A DNA stretch of 64,000 nt, from positions 310,001 to 374,000 of the forward strand of contig NZ_JAPVRC010000003.1 of NCBI RefSeq assembly GCF_030345335.1. Reading direction: 5' to 3'. The translations under genes were made by a program, and so were the position numbers. Below, piece after piece: positions 33,256-43,128 of the stretch. This DNA comes from Halobacillus campisalis (GTDB lineage Bacteria; Bacillota; Bacilli; Bacillales; Halobacillaceae). The notes under the pieces are model-generated. The model saw only the letters and a list, made by a program, of their open reading frames with translations, ran no database searches and was not told where the DNA came from. Within the stretch, counting starts at the first letter, position 1. The number at the start of each line of letters is the position of its first letter.

Positions 33256-34587
33256 ATGATGAAAATTGCAGTTATCGGAAGCACTCACGCGGGAACAGCC
33301 GCGGTTACGAATATGGCTCATCTTTATCCTGAAGCGGACATCACGGTGTATGAACGCAATGACAACGTATCCTTTCTTTCCTGTGGTTTAGCGCTGTATG
33401 TGGGCGGGGTCGTTGATGATCCTCAAGGATTATTTTACTCTTCTCCTGAACAGCTCAGAGAGCTGGGCATTTCTATGAGAATGCAGCACGACGTGAAAGA
33501 CATCGATACGATCAATCAGCGCATTGAAGCTGTGAATCTAGTGACGGGAGAATTTGTGACGGACTACTATGATAAGCTCGTCATGACGACAGGCTCCTGG
33601 CCGGTAACACCGCCGATCGAAGGAATCGATCTCGACAACGTCCTGCTTGCGAAAAACTACAACCAGGCGAATACGATTATTGAAAAAGCAGAGCATGCCG
33701 ATCATGTGACCGTTGTTGGCGCAGGGTATATCGGAGTCGAGCTCGTGGAAGCTTTTGAAAAGTCCGGGAAACGAGTGACGTTGATTGACGGCGTCGATCG
33801 GATTTTAAATAAATATCTTGATGCGGAGTTTACCGATCAAGTTGAAGAAGACTTCCGCCACCGCGGCATTGACCTACGTTTAGGCGAGACGGTGGAAAAG
33901 TTTGAAGGGAAAGGCTCGGTCCAAGCGGTCGTGACGAACAAAGGCCGGATTGAAACCGACTTAGTCATTATGTGTGTAGGATTCCGTCCCAACACGAATC
34001 TGCTGCGTGGAAAAGTCGATATGCTCGATAACGGAGCAATTAAAGTAAACGAATATATGCAGACAAGTGATCCAGCTATTTTTGCGGCAGGTGACTGCTG
34101 TGCAGTTAAATATAATCCGACCGGCGGCCACGCTTATATCCCGCTGGCTACCAACGCCGTACGTATGGGTACGCTCGTGGCTCGCAACTTGATGCGACCT
34201 GTTCTGAAAAATGTCGGTACCCAGGGGACGTCCGGTCTGCACATTTATGATTGGAACATGGCCTCTACCGGATTGACGGAAACCTCAGCCCGTCTTTTAG
34301 GTGTTCATGTGAAAAGTATCACAATCAATGAAAAGCATCGTCCGGAGTTTATGCCGACGGCTGAAAATGTACAGCTGAAGGTAAGCTATGATCCTGACTC
34401 TCGTAAAGTCGCAGGCGCGCAAGTGTTATCTAAAGCCGACGTTACGCAGTCGATCAACACGCTCAGCGTCTGTATTCAAAGCGGAATGACCGTCGATGAG
34501 CTCGGCTTTGTTGATTTCTTCTTCCAGCCGCACTTTAACCAGCCGTGGAATTTCCTGAATAAAGCAGGTCTGGCCGCTGCCCAATAA
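33256..34587 (+). CDS. nox: Water-forming NADH oxidase (CoA-disulfide reductase family)
   Basis: 443 residues; AAGGAGGACAAC precedes ATG 33256. It is a flavin pyridine-nucleotide disulfide oxidoreductase with FAD-binding KIAVIGSTHAGTAAV at the N-terminus, the single redox-active Cys43 in NVSFLSCGLALYVGG (diagnostic of Nox, NADH peroxidase and CoA-disulfide reductase), NAD-binding TVVGAGYIGVELVEAF near 155, and ATNAVRMGTLVARNL with a dimer domain at the end. It reduces oxygen to water with NADH, so it regenerates NAD+ and removes oxygen. A Rex-type operator overlaps the transcription start region, which fits a gene induced when NADH accumulates. Confidence 0.88.
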   Translation: MMKIAVIGSTHAGTAAVTNMAHLYPEADITVYERNDNVSFLSCGLALYVGGVVDDPQGLFYSSPEQLRELGISMRMQHDVKDIDTINQRIEAVNLVTGEFVTDYYDKLVMTTGSWPVTPPIEGIDLDNVLLAKNYNQANTIIEKAEHADHVTVVGAGYIGVELVEAFEKSGKRVTLIDGVDRILNKYLDAEFTDQVEEDFRHRGIDLRLGETVEKFEGKGSVQAVVTNKGRIETDLVIMCVGFRPNTNLLRGKVDMLDNGAIKVNEYMQTSDPAIFAAGDCCAVKYNPTGGHAYIPLATNAVRMGTLVARNLMRPVLKNVGTQGTSGLHIYDWNMASTGLTETSARLLGVHVKSITINEKHRPEFMPTAENVQLKVSYDPDSRKVAGAQVLSKADVTQSINTLSVCIQSGMTVDELGFVDFFFQPHFNQPWNFLNKAGLAAAQ

Positions 34588-34589
34588 AT

Positions 34590-34638
34590 AAAAGCCCTCT
34601 TCCCCGCCGCTATGGCGCTGGTGGAAGAGGGCTTTTTT
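34590..34638. terminator. Terminator between nox and the threonine aldolase gene
   Basis: AAAGCCCTCTTCC and GGAAGAGGGCTTTTTT around a 19-base loop; it serves both convergent genes. Confidence 0.85.
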
Positions 34639-34652
34639 GTGTGGATAGAATG

Positions 34653-35684
34653 TCAGCTTCTTACGCGGGCCAGTTCGTTCACCCGATCAATCACTTGTTT
34701 AATATCGTTACGGTTTACGTCATAATGCGTAACAAAACGCACGGTGTCCGGTCCGAACGTGCCTGCAAGTACGCCTGCTTTTGTCAATTCTTCAACAAAA
34801 TGATCGCTGGACATGGAAAGACCAGCTACATTAACGATGACGATGTTCGTATCAATTGATCCTTCAAGGCTCAGTCCGGGAATTTGTTCAAAAGCTTCAG
34901 CCATTAATGCCGCATGTTCATGATCTTCCGCCAGTCGGTCGACCATCGTCGTCAACGCGACGTACCCGGGTTCAGCAATGACGCCGACCTGGCGCAGTCC
35001 GCCTCCAAGTCGTTTGCGCCATTTGCGTGCTTTTCGAATGAACTCAGCAGAGCCGGAGATGATCGAACCGACAGGGGCGCCGAGTCCTTTTGATAAACAG
35101 AACTGCACCGTATCCGTCTGGGCCGCATAATCCTTAACGGAGACGCCGGAAGCGACCGACGCATTGAATAATCGGGCGCCGTCTAAATGGACAGGAATGC
35201 CGTGTTCTCTCGCTATGTCATGAATCGCCTGCATGTTTTCGAGAGGAACGATGGCACCTCCGGCTTTGTTGTGGGAGTTTTCTATGCAGATCATCCCTGT
35301 TTCAGGAAAATGGATATTATCCGGCCGCACGGCTGCCCGGACATGTTCCGGGTTCATTACTCCGCGCACGCCCTGGATCGTGCGGGGCTGGACGCCTGCT
35401 AAGGCGGACATCGCGGCTCCTTCATATAGGAAAAGGTGAGCGTCCGCTTCGAGAAGTACTTCGTCCCCGCGGTCACAGTGGGTCAGTGCTGCGATTTGAT
35501 TGCCTTGCGTTCCGCTCGTTACGAACAGGGCTGCTTCTTTTCCGAGCATGCGCGCTGCGGTTTCTTCTAATTTTATGACGCTCATGTCTTCGCCGTACAC
35601 GTCATCCCCAACCTCGACGTGATAGCCGGCCTTCCGCATCTCGGGGGTGGGTCTTGTTACGGTATCGCTTCGAACATCTATCAT
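34653..35684 (-). CDS. ltaE: Low-specificity L-threonine aldolase
   Basis: 343 residues; AAGGAGG lies seven bases before ATG 35684. It is a fold-type I PLP enzyme: MIDVRSDTVTRPTPEMR at the start, LFVTSGTQGNQIAALTH for cofactor phosphate, HLDGARLFNAS with the PLP-contacting Asp, and the Schiff-base Lys199 in FCLSKGLGAPVGS. It cleaves threonine or allo-threonine to glycine and acetaldehyde. It stands alone between nox and the DnaA-box region. The ATG faces the DnaA-box cluster, so its promoter must lie inside or beside that cluster and may respond to DnaA. Confidence 0.92.
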   Translation of the reverse strand: MIDVRSDTVTRPTPEMRKAGYHVEVGDDVYGEDMSVIKLEETAARMLGKEAALFVTSGTQGNQIAALTHCDRGDEVLLEADAHLFLYEGAAMSALAGVQPRTIQGVRGVMNPEHVRAAVRPDNIHFPETGMICIENSHNKAGGAIVPLENMQAIHDIAREHGIPVHLDGARLFNASVASGVSVKDYAAQTDTVQFCLSKGLGAPVGSIISGSAEFIRKARKWRKRLGGGLRQVGVIAEPGYVALTTMVDRLAEDHEHAALMAEAFEQIPGLSLEGSIDTNIVIVNVAGLSMSSDHFVEELTKAGVLAGTFGPDTVRFVTHYDVNRNDIKQVIDRVNELARVRS

Positions 35685-35727
35685 ATGTAATCCTCCTTAT
35701 CCACTTCATTGTACGAAACTGGATGAG

Positions 35728-36083
35728 TTATGGACAACCTTTTTGAAAAAATGTGGATAACCCACTCTCGATAGCCGTTAGTAGACTTTTGCGGAAATTA
35801 GAGGATTATGTAGAATGTTGTTGAAAAAGGGAGAGCTTAAGGCTTTGTTCCCTGTGCACATGTGGATAAGACGACTAACGATTTAAGTTACCCACAATTA
35901 TCCACAGACTTATGCACAGAATTTGTTAATTTTCAGCTATTCACAAGTTATCCCACGGTGTGAACAGTTTATCCACAGTTCTATCCACATATGCACAAAT
36001 TGATGTGTCTATATTGTGTTAGTATGTATGTTCGCCACCATATATGCTCTTTATCCAGAACATTATTCACATGGTGTGGATAA
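35728..36083. promoter_or_regulatory. DnaA-box cluster
   Basis: Within 356 bp there are seven exact TTATNCACA matches: minus strand at 35752, 35861 and 36075; plus strand at 35898, 35910, 35969 and 36063. Five more have one mismatch (35728, 35888, 35937, 35981, 35989). No dnaA or dnaN gene is near, so this is not oriC itself. B. subtilis has DnaA-box clusters around oriC that restrain initiation; as I recall, one lies next to yydA (rlmH), in this same neighbourhood. Confidence 0.85.
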
Positions 36084-36126
36084 AAAAAGCGCGTGCTTTT
36101 TGAGGAGCACACGCTTGTAAAAGAGT

Positions 36127-37338
36127 CTATTCCTGGGTGCCAAGGGTGACGGTTGTTGAATTTTGTTCACCGTTGCGATAATAGGTGACGTCTAATGTAT
36201 CTCCTGGATTCTTTTTATCGTACAAGTATTTCCGTAAATCGATGATGTCGGCTACGGGCTCTCCATCAAGCTCTGTAATGACATCGAGTGGCTCGAGTCC
36301 TGCTTTTGAAGCTGGAGACATTTGCGTAATGCTACGAATGTACAATCCATCTGATACATCGTCCGGCAGGTTGAGCGTGCTCTGCAGTTCTGAAGAAGGC
36401 ACTTCCTTTAATCCGTAGGCTTCAATGCCGATAAATGCACGTTCCACCTGTCCGTTTTCCTCAAGCTGCTCGATCAATGGCAGGGCCGCATCAATAGGAA
36501 TCGCGAATCCGATGCCTTCGACGGAGGATTGAGCCACTTTCATAGAATTGATGCCGATCAATTGACCGTTGACGTTAATCAACGCTCCTCCGCTGTTTCC
36601 GGGGTTGATCGCAGCATCTGTCTGAATGACCTCGGCCTGCCAGTCCGGCTGTCCATCGTTATTGAAATCCTGAGGGATCGCACGCTGGGTACCGCTGATA
36701 ATTCCTTTCGTGACGGAGCCTGCGAATCGTAATCCTAATGGGTTTCCGATGGCGATGGCCGGTTCGCCGACTTTCAGGCTTTCTGAAGTTCCGATTTCCG
36801 CCACTTTGGTGACCGTTTCGTCCGACATTTCGAGTACGGCGAGATCGGAGAATACGTCTCCTCCGACGAGTTCAGCCGGGACTCTCGTTTCATCGGACAT
36901 GACGACTTCTATATCGTTTGCTCCTTCAATGACGTGATTGTTCGTCACGACATAGGCTTTTCCGTCTTCCTGCTTGTAAATGACCCCTGATCCTTCTCCT
37001 GCCTGTTCAGAGCCTGGCTCCTCCCAGAACTGGGATTGGGACTGGTTGTTGACGACCCCGACGACCGAAGGAGTGACTTCTTCTACGATTTCTGTAATCT
37101 GGGTATTAACATCAAGCTCTACCCGTTCACTGTTTAAGTTGGTGTCTTCATCTTCTATGGATTCACGGTCCTCGTCCGGTGCTGTCATGTCATAAGGGAG
37201 TAAATTGGTTTGTACCAGCGCAGGCAACGCCAGCAAAACGAGAACAGCACCGAGCACAATCCCGATAAGGGCAGGCATTATGAATCGGCGGCTCTTCTTC
37301 TGCTGTGTGGCTGGTGAATGATCGTCGTAGTATCCCAC
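36127..37338 (-). CDS. htrC: HtrA-type membrane serine protease with PDZ domain
   Basis: 403 residues from GTG 37338, seven bases after AGGTG; an upstream ATG at 37365 has no ribosome site. One membrane anchor (IMPALIGIVLGAVLVLLALP, about residues 20-40) is followed by an acidic linker and a trypsin-like domain. The triad is His in VVTNNHVIEG, Asp in DLAVLEM and Ser in NPGNSGGALIN. A C-terminal PDZ domain follows (SPASKAGLEPLDVITELDGE). The active site faces outside and degrades misfolded envelope proteins. It is the last gene of the walRK operon, as in B. subtilis (yyxA/htrC). Confidence 0.93.
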   Translation of the reverse strand: MGYYDDHSPATQQKKSRRFIMPALIGIVLGAVLVLLALPALVQTNLLPYDMTAPDEDRESIEDEDTNLNSERVELDVNTQITEIVEEVTPSVVGVVNNQSQSQFWEEPGSEQAGEGSGVIYKQEDGKAYVVTNNHVIEGANDIEVVMSDETRVPAELVGGDVFSDLAVLEMSDETVTKVAEIGTSESLKVGEPAIAIGNPLGLRFAGSVTKGIISGTQRAIPQDFNNDGQPDWQAEVIQTDAAINPGNSGGALINVNGQLIGINSMKVAQSSVEGIGFAIPIDAALPLIEQLEENGQVERAFIGIEAYGLKEVPSSELQSTLNLPDDVSDGLYIRSITQMSPASKAGLEPLDVITELDGEPVADIIDLRKYLYDKKNPGDTLDVTYYRNGEQNSTTVTLGTQE

Positions 37339-37408
37339 GGCTATCACCTTTCCTTTCTTCCACATCTTATTCTACTTTATTCTTGCCTTAACTTTGCGTT
37401 TTAAAACC

Positions 37409-38203
37409 CTATAAGTCATAGATGGGCGTTGCATAGGCGGGATCGGTATCATGCAGTTCGATTCTTCTGCCGATTTCAAAACCGCGTTCCTGTAACACGT
37501 CCTGTACGGACATACGGGCCAGCTCTTTCATATTATTATCCAGGCTGAGGTGGGCCAAATAGACGCGCTTTGTCTGATCATCCAGAATATCCGTCAGAGC
37601 AAGGGCACAATCTTCGTTGGATACGTGGCCGGAATCACCTAATATTCTTCGTTTCACGTTCCATGGGTAGCGGCCCATCCTTAGCATGCTTACATCATGA
37701 TTTGATTCGAAAATGAGAGCATCGGACCCTTCGACCGTTTTTTTAATGCGTTCGGATACGTAGCCTAGATCGGTGACGAGCGATACTTTTTTTCCGTCCT
37801 TACGAAAGGTATAAAACATAGGGTCAGCGGCATCGTGAGAAACGGCGAATGATTCGATGTCTATTCCGCCGAATGTCCGCGTTTCTTCCATATTGAAATG
37901 GAATTTCTGATCAGTTGTCAGTTTCCCGAGCTGTCCTTCCATCGCCTGCCACGTCTTCTCATTGGCGTAAATCGGCAGGTTGTAGCGCCTGGCCATGATG
38001 CCTAGTCCTTTAATGTGGTCACTATGTTCGTGAGTGACTAGAATTCTTGAAAGGTCGTGCGGATCTACTTCAATTTGATCAAGCAGTCCCTCCACTTTCT
38101 TTCCACTTAGTCCAGCATCGACTAAAATTTTCTCGTCGCCGGACTCAATATAAAATGCATTGCCTGTACTGCCTGAGGCAAGCACACTGAATCGTAAACT
38201 CAT
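37409..38203 (-). CDS. walJ: WalJ (YycJ) metallo-beta-lactamase-fold exonuclease
   Basis: 264 residues from ATG 38203 behind GGGGTG, the same length as I recall for B. subtilis YycJ. The metal-binding motif is [12 protein letters not shown] near residue 58, with further ligands in [10 protein letters not shown] and the final HLSLDN. It belongs to the MBL-fold group with 5'-3' exonuclease activity on DNA, linked in other species to cell-division coordination and mismatch repair. It lies between walI and htrC in the conserved order. Confidence 0.93.
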   Translation of the reverse strand: MSLRFSVLASGSTGNAFYIESGDEKILVDAGLSGKKVEGLLDQIEVDPHDLSRILVTHEHSDHIKGLGIMARRYNLPIYANEKTWQAMEGQLGKLTTDQKFHFNMEETRTFGGIDIESFAVSHDAADPMFYTFRKDGKKVSLVTDLGYVSERIKKTVEGSDALIFESNHDVSMLRMGRYPWNVKRRILGDSGHVSNEDCALALTDILDDQTKRVYLAHLSLDNNMKELARMSVQDVLQERGFEIGRRIELHDTDPAYATPIYDL

Positions 38204-38224
38204 TGTATGACACCCCATGTCGAT

Positions 38225-39142
38225 CTATTCTTCTTCTTCTTCAGAGCTGTTTTCATCGTTATCGGCTTCTCTTTCATTTGCTTCATTAGAAATGACACCT
38301 TCACTATTTTCACTCATCAACTCCATAAAGTACTCTGAAGTAGCCTGAATAAACTCGTCTTCATCAATATCGAGCATGCGTCCTTCGCCGGTCACCGCAT
38401 TAACGAAGAGGTCTTCTTCACCATTGACGGTAATTTTCCAAATCGGTGCGAACACCTGAGTAGGATCGAAGGTCGCTGCCGAATAGTAGCCTATTTTCAT
38501 GTCCGTCACTTCATCGCCCGTCGTGATGACCTGGTCTTCGTATAAAATGTCAATGACGTCAACAGGCTCTAACAGTTCGCGTTCATCTCCACTGTCTTCC
38601 TCATCTTCTCTTAACTGGGTCAGCTGATACCCTGTCATCTGTCCGTCTTCCACGTCCACCATCAATACGCCTCCCGAATTGTAATATACCGTCCGGGTGT
38701 TGGTCGTTTGGAAGAAAAGAATTTTGTTTCTCTGTTCGTTCCATCCCCAATACGAGTACTGACTAATGAAAGGAACATATTCTCTGACGACCTCTGAGAT
38801 GACTTCTTCATCGTCCTCGATGGCTACAGGTTCAGCCAAAGTAGAGACGAGGAGATTTTCATTAAAGACTTGGGCATTCTGATCGGTTAAATCACGAATG
38901 GCTTCTAACTGGTTTTCAGTAAAATCACTGAGAGAAGCAATTAAAAAACTGACTTCGGGGGCTTCTTCCGGCACGTCTCCGCTAATCTCGACGTTGTTCT
39001 CAGCAGGGCTTTCATCGAACATCGAATCCTGCAAAGTCCCTACCTGTGCTTCCTCCTGCTTCGTCAAAAATTGCTGCAGCAAGAAGAGATCCAAAATCAG
39101 GAAGCTGAGGATGAACAACGTTTTAATTTGTCCCCACTGCAT
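38225..39142 (-). CDS. walI: WalI (YycI), membrane regulator of WalK
   Basis: 305 residues. One N-terminal membrane segment (IKTLFILSFLILDLFLLQQF) anchors an extracytoplasmic domain of the YycI fold. In B. subtilis, WalI and WalH bind WalK in the membrane and restrain its kinase activity. The start overlaps walH by 20 bases, with GAAGGAGGGG upstream, so translation is coupled. The C-terminal tail is extremely acidic (EREADNDENSSEEEEE), more so than the rest, which fits a salt-adapted exterior. Confidence 0.92.
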   Translation of the reverse strand: MQWGQIKTLFILSFLILDLFLLQQFLTKQEEAQVGTLQDSMFDESPAENNVEISGDVPEEAPEVSFLIASLSDFTENQLEAIRDLTDQNAQVFNENLLVSTLAEPVAIEDDEEVISEVVREYVPFISQYSYWGWNEQRNKILFFQTTNTRTVYYNSGGVLMVDVEDGQMTGYQLTQLREDEEDSGDERELLEPVDVIDILYEDQVITTGDEVTDMKIGYYSAATFDPTQVFAPIWKITVNGEEDLFVNAVTGEGRMLDIDEDEFIQATSEYFMELMSENSEGVISNEANEREADNDENSSEEEEE

Positions 39143-40463
39143 GAGCTACCCCTCCTTCTCCGCTCGATGAAGATAACTCATTAATCTCTTTCCAATTGCC
39201 ATTTTCTTTGACGAACCAGACGGGAATGAGGTCATACACCTGCTGGTAATTTTGAGATTGTGGAGTAATCGTATAGCCGATTTTAATATCTTCGATCAGG
39301 TTCACGTTATATTGACGGGAATCTACCAAAAAGGCTGCTACATCTTCCCCGCCAGGTAATTCTACTTCATTAGGGTTCGGGTAAGATGGGTCGAAATCTC
39401 GAAGAGGGCGTACATAACGCTGCTCTTCATCGCCATCGTATTCCAGCCTGATTCTATGAACGTCATCTGCACTGGAAAGCAAAGGAATGTCGTTGAAATA
39501 CATATTGTAAACAATAGAGGAATTGGAGGGGTTCAGCTCCGATAACCGGAACGTGTCCGTCCAGCCTTCATGTGTATTGATAAAATTCACACTTCTTTCT
39601 AACAAGTCATACGAATTTAAAGCTCTTTGAACCTCTGAAGTATTCGGCGTGAGCTTCGTGTATTCCATTCGATTTCCGTTGGCAAGGGTTTCTAGTCTTC
39701 TGCTGTTATCGGTTAATCGCTGCTCGTTCGTCGAACCTTCCGAAATGTTGACGACGGGTGAGTCAGGAAATAATTCATTTTTTAAAGGTAAAATATCAAT
39801 TCGTGCTGTTTCTACTGAATCCTCCTGGACGGTCACACGGTCTTTGGGGATATAAATCCGCTTGTCTTCATCTCCCGCAAACAGAGTCTGCTCGGCCAGT
39901 AATTCTTCATCACTGTAACTGTCTACTAACTGGTCCGCATCATCCGGGCCGATCGACGCACTGAATGCTGCTGAACTTTCCGAATCCGACGCAAACATCA
40001 GCTCCGCGCCGTTTGTGTTAAACGTAATGAACATGCGGTTGAATTGACCGGACGGCACTTCATTATCACTTTCCACGTTGAATAATTCAGGAATCATTTT
40101 AGAAGGAATACGAGTCGGAAAGGAAAGCTCCACCCAATTGCCTTCATTGAATTGAGGTTCTCGATTTTCTGTAGTGGTTAAACCTGTCAGCTTCCAGTTT
40201 CTCATATCATTGAAAGTAAGTCTCGTGTCGGCTGGGGTTCTAAAGGAATAATGCGCCCCGTCCAGATGAAGAATGAACTGGTCCGGCTCAATGAGAGAAG
40301 AGATCTCGACTTCTTCGCCCTCAATGCTCGTTTCGTCAATGAGGCTGTCTCCATCTTCCGCACTTTCATATTCCGGCTGATAGTACCACAAACCGACAGT
40401 AAGCAACAAACTAAAACCGATGAGTATGACGAGAATAATAGATTTCAACGTTTCTACCTTCAT
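39123..40463 (-). CDS. walH: WalH (YycH), membrane regulator of WalK
   Basis: 446 residues. The N-terminal signal anchor (SIILVILIGFSLLLTVGLWY) is followed by a large outside domain of the YycH type. ATG overlaps the walK stop (ATGA). Together with WalI it senses or transmits wall status to WalK. The outside part is acidic, with many Asp/Glu, like other exported proteins in this window. Confidence 0.92.
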   Translation of the reverse strand: MKVETLKSIILVILIGFSLLLTVGLWYYQPEYESAEDGDSLIDETSIEGEEVEISSLIEPDQFILHLDGAHYSFRTPADTRLTFNDMRNWKLTGLTTTENREPQFNEGNWVELSFPTRIPSKMIPELFNVESDNEVPSGQFNRMFITFNTNGAELMFASDSESSAAFSASIGPDDADQLVDSYSDEELLAEQTLFAGDEDKRIYIPKDRVTVQEDSVETARIDILPLKNELFPDSPVVNISEGSTNEQRLTDNSRRLETLANGNRMEYTKLTPNTSEVQRALNSYDLLERSVNFINTHEGWTDTFRLSELNPSNSSIVYNMYFNDIPLLSSADDVHRIRLEYDGDEEQRYVRPLRDFDPSYPNPNEVELPGGEDVAAFLVDSRQYNVNLIEDIKIGYTITPQSQNYQQVYDLIPVWFVKENGNWKEINELSSSSGEGGVAHAVGTN

Positions 40464-42301
40464 TTGCGCTTCCTCCGCTTCTGGTTAATGAGCGGAAGGG
40501 TGAAGAAAACGGTCGTACCTTTACCTTCTTGACTATTCGCCCATATTTGACCATGGTGGGATTCAATTATTTCCCGGGCAATAGCGAGACCGAGTCCCGT
40601 ACCGCCCACTTCCCTGGACCGAGCTTTATCCACTCGATAAAAACGATCGAATATTTTATCAACCGTGTCAGACGGCATCCCCATCCCCTGATCCGTGATA
40701 CTTACAAGCAGCTGTTTCTTCATGGTTTCTGCTTTAAGGGTAATCGTTCCGCCTTCAGGGGAATATTTGATCGAATTGGAAATGATATTGTCGAGCACTT
40801 GAGTGATTTTGTCTTTATCGATCCAAACATACAAGCTTTGTTCCGTTAAAAGTCGTTTAAACTCATTCTTTTGATCTTTGTGCATTTCAAAACGGTCAAT
40901 CACGTGGCTGAAATACTCGATAAACTCCACTTTTTCTTTAAAAAGCCCGGTATCTTTGCGATCCATTTTGGAAAGCTGGAGTAAATCATTCACGAGACGG
41001 ATCATGCGGTCGGTCTCATTTTGTGTGACGTCGAGGAAGCGGGGGGCGATTTCCTTGTCTTCCCAGGCTCCATCCGTCAATGCTTCCAGATAGCTTCTCA
41101 TCGTTGTGAGCGGGGTGCGAAGTTCATGCGATACGTTGGAAACGAACTCTCTCCGCTCCTGTTCGATCCGTTCCTGCTCGGTTACATCGCTGATTACTGA
41201 AATGAACCCGTCCATTTCTTCCTTTTCATTTTGAACGACCGAGAAATTGGCTTTCAGTAACAGCGGCTGATCCTCCGTGCTTAAATCGATGATAATCGAT
41301 CCGATCGACTCAATATCATTCACATCGGCAACCTGTTCATTGAGATCAAGAATATCGATCAGTGATTGACCCTGCACCTCTTCAAAGGATTGGCCGATCA
41401 GCTTGGAGGCAGGGGCGTTCATTAAAGTGATGGCACCTAAACGGTCAGTTGCGATAACACCATCGGACATATTTGAAAGAACGGAGCTTAACTTCCGCCG
41501 TTCGCCTTCTGTCGTGGCCTGAGATTGCTTCAGCTTGTCATTCAAATCATTGAATGTGACGCCGAGCTGACCGATTTCATCGTTGCCGTGCACGCTCACT
41601 TTTTGGGAAAAGTCTCCTGTTGCCATAATCTGAGCCTGTCTTCTCATTTCGGATAAAGGTTTAGTGATCGTCCTGGCGACAAGTATACCTAATAAAGCCG
41701 TGACGGTAATCGCTAACAGCGTCCCACGCGCAAAGATGTTGTTGATATCCTGAAGCTGGTCATATACATTCGTCAAATTCGCCTGATAACTTACCGCCGC
41801 ATGGACTTCTTCGCCATCACTGCTTTCCACCGGTTTTGCCCCGACGAGCAGACGGTTCTGCGTATCAGGATCAAGCTGAATCTCCGGATCCTGGTTACTT
41901 CTATACAGCAAGGCGCTAGTAATCCTCGGGTCATTTGATTTCTTACCTACGTCTGATCGGTTAAAATCTTCCGGATCATATGTAGCAATGACTCGGCGGT
42001 TGGAATAGTCGATCACTTGCAGCTTATGAATATCACTTTCATTAAAATCGTCGATCAGCCGCTGCACATCGGTTTCGAGGGTCGTATCCGAATCGTCCCG
42101 CTCCGTTTCATAAGCGTTCTGCAGGCTGTAATTTAAAGAGTTCAGCCTGCCCTCTAACGACTCTTCGAAGTTTTCAACGAGCCGATCCTCCAATTCCCCG
42201 ACAAAGTAGGACCCAATCACCTGAATGGCTAGAAGGAGGAGTAAAATATATACGATCGTCAGCTTCAGCCGAACAGACTGGAAAAAACCTACCTTCTTCA
42301 T
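40460..42301 (-). CDS. walK: WalK sensor histidine kinase
   Basis: 613 residues from ATG 42301 (MKKVGFFQSVRLKL aligns with the WalK N-terminus); a TTG at 42307 has closer spacing to AGGAG. Two membrane segments (about 10-32 and 185-205) enclose an extracytoplasmic Cache-like domain. HAMP, PAS (VIATDRLGAITLMNAPASKL), the phospho-acceptor His in FVSNVSHELRTPLTTM and the ATP domain (DQGMGMP, GGTGLGLAIA) follow. It phosphorylates WalR to control cell-wall hydrolases and is essential in B. subtilis. Confidence 0.96.
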   Translation of the reverse strand: MKKVGFFQSVRLKLTIVYILLLLLAIQVIGSYFVGELEDRLVENFEESLEGRLNSLNYSLQNAYETERDDSDTTLETDVQRLIDDFNESDIHKLQVIDYSNRRVIATYDPEDFNRSDVGKKSNDPRITSALLYRSNQDPEIQLDPDTQNRLLVGAKPVESSDGEEVHAAVSYQANLTNVYDQLQDINNIFARGTLLAITVTALLGILVARTITKPLSEMRRQAQIMATGDFSQKVSVHGNDEIGQLGVTFNDLNDKLKQSQATTEGERRKLSSVLSNMSDGVIATDRLGAITLMNAPASKLIGQSFEEVQGQSLIDILDLNEQVADVNDIESIGSIIIDLSTEDQPLLLKANFSVVQNEKEEMDGFISVISDVTEQERIEQERREFVSNVSHELRTPLTTMRSYLEALTDGAWEDKEIAPRFLDVTQNETDRMIRLVNDLLQLSKMDRKDTGLFKEKVEFIEYFSHVIDRFEMHKDQKNEFKRLLTEQSLYVWIDKDKITQVLDNIISNSIKYSPEGGTITLKAETMKKQLLVSITDQGMGMPSDTVDKIFDRFYRVDKARSREVGGTGLGLAIAREIIESHHGQIWANSQEGKGTTVFFTLPLINQKRRKRK

Positions 42302-42310
42302 ACACAAACA

Positions 42311-43015
42311 CTACTCCTGCTCTGGATTTCTTAAATAATACCCGACTCCTCGTCGTGTTACGATCCACATTGGATTGCTGGGGCTTTCTTCAATTTTTTC
42401 GCGTAAGCGTCGAACGGTCACGTCCACGGTACGAACATCACCATAATAATCATAGCCCCATACCGTTTCTAACAAGTGTTCACGCGTCATAACCTGTCCA
42501 GTGTGACGGGCCAGATAATGGAGCAGCTCAAATTCACGATGCGTCAGTTCAATGTACGAACCATCTCTCGTCACGGTATAAGCATCCGGGTGAATGACCA
42601 GACGCCCGATCGTAATGTCTTTAGACTGCTGGGAAGAATCTTCAGGTTCCTGCTGGTGGCGGCGTAAGTTCGCCTTTACACGCGCAATCAATTCGCGGTT
42701 ACTGAACGGTTTGGTGACGTAATCATCCGCGCCCATTTCCAAACCTAATACTTTATCGATTTCTGCATCTTTAGCGGTCAGCATAATAATAGGCATCGCA
42801 TGCGTTTTTCTAACCTCACGACACACTTCATTTCCATCTTTATGAGGAAGCATGATGTCGAGTAAAATCAGTTCAGGATTTTCCTCATCAGCCTTACGGA
42901 TCGCTTCATCGCCATCGTAAGCGCAAACCACTTCATAGCCTTCCTTTTCCAAGTTAAATTTCAATATATCAGCAATTGGCTTTTCGTCATCTACTACTAA
43001 AATTTTCTGTGCCAT
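42311..43015 (-). CDS. walR: WalR response regulator
   Basis: 234 residues, OmpR type. The receiver domain has the acidic pocket (VVDDEKP) and phospho-acceptor Asp53 in [13 protein letters not shown]. The C-terminal winged helix ends in [20 protein letters not shown] and [16 protein letters not shown]. It binds paired TGTAAT-like hexamers to control autolysin genes. It is the first gene of the walRKHIJ-htrC operon; the M23 peptidase gene upstream ends with its own terminator. Confidence 0.97.
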   Translation of the reverse strand: MAQKILVVDDEKPIADILKFNLEKEGYEVVCAYDGDEAIRKADEENPELILLDIMLPHKDGNEVCREVRKTHAMPIIMLTAKDAEIDKVLGLEMGADDYVTKPFSNRELIARVKANLRRHQQEPEDSSQQSKDITIGRLVIHPDAYTVTRDGSYIELTHREFELLHYLARHTGQVMTREHLLETVWGYDYYGDVRTVDVTVRRLREKIEESPSNPMWIVTRRGVGYYLRNPEQE

Positions 43016-43092
43016 TATTCAGTCACTTCCTTTTTTCAACTTCAGTGCTTTCCCTCATTTTAACTTATTTCGATGAAAATGTCTTATCCAGT

Positions 43093-43126
43093 AGAAAAAA
43101 GCTGCTATGAATTCATAGCAGCTTTC
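43093..43126 (-). terminator. Terminator between the M23 gene and walR
   Basis: AAAGCTGCTATG-aatt-CATAGCAGCTTT, a perfect 12-bp stem with a T6 tract on the minus strand, three bases past the M23 stop. walR therefore needs its own promoter in 43016-43090. Confidence 0.85.
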
Positions 43127-43128
43127 GT

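Noticed and set aside
35728-36083. The DnaA-box cluster as the chromosomal origin
   Set aside because: No dnaA, dnaN, rpmH or gyr genes lie near, and gene orientation (walRK and dnaB on the minus strand) places oriC beyond the right edge. A titration or regulatory cluster fits better.
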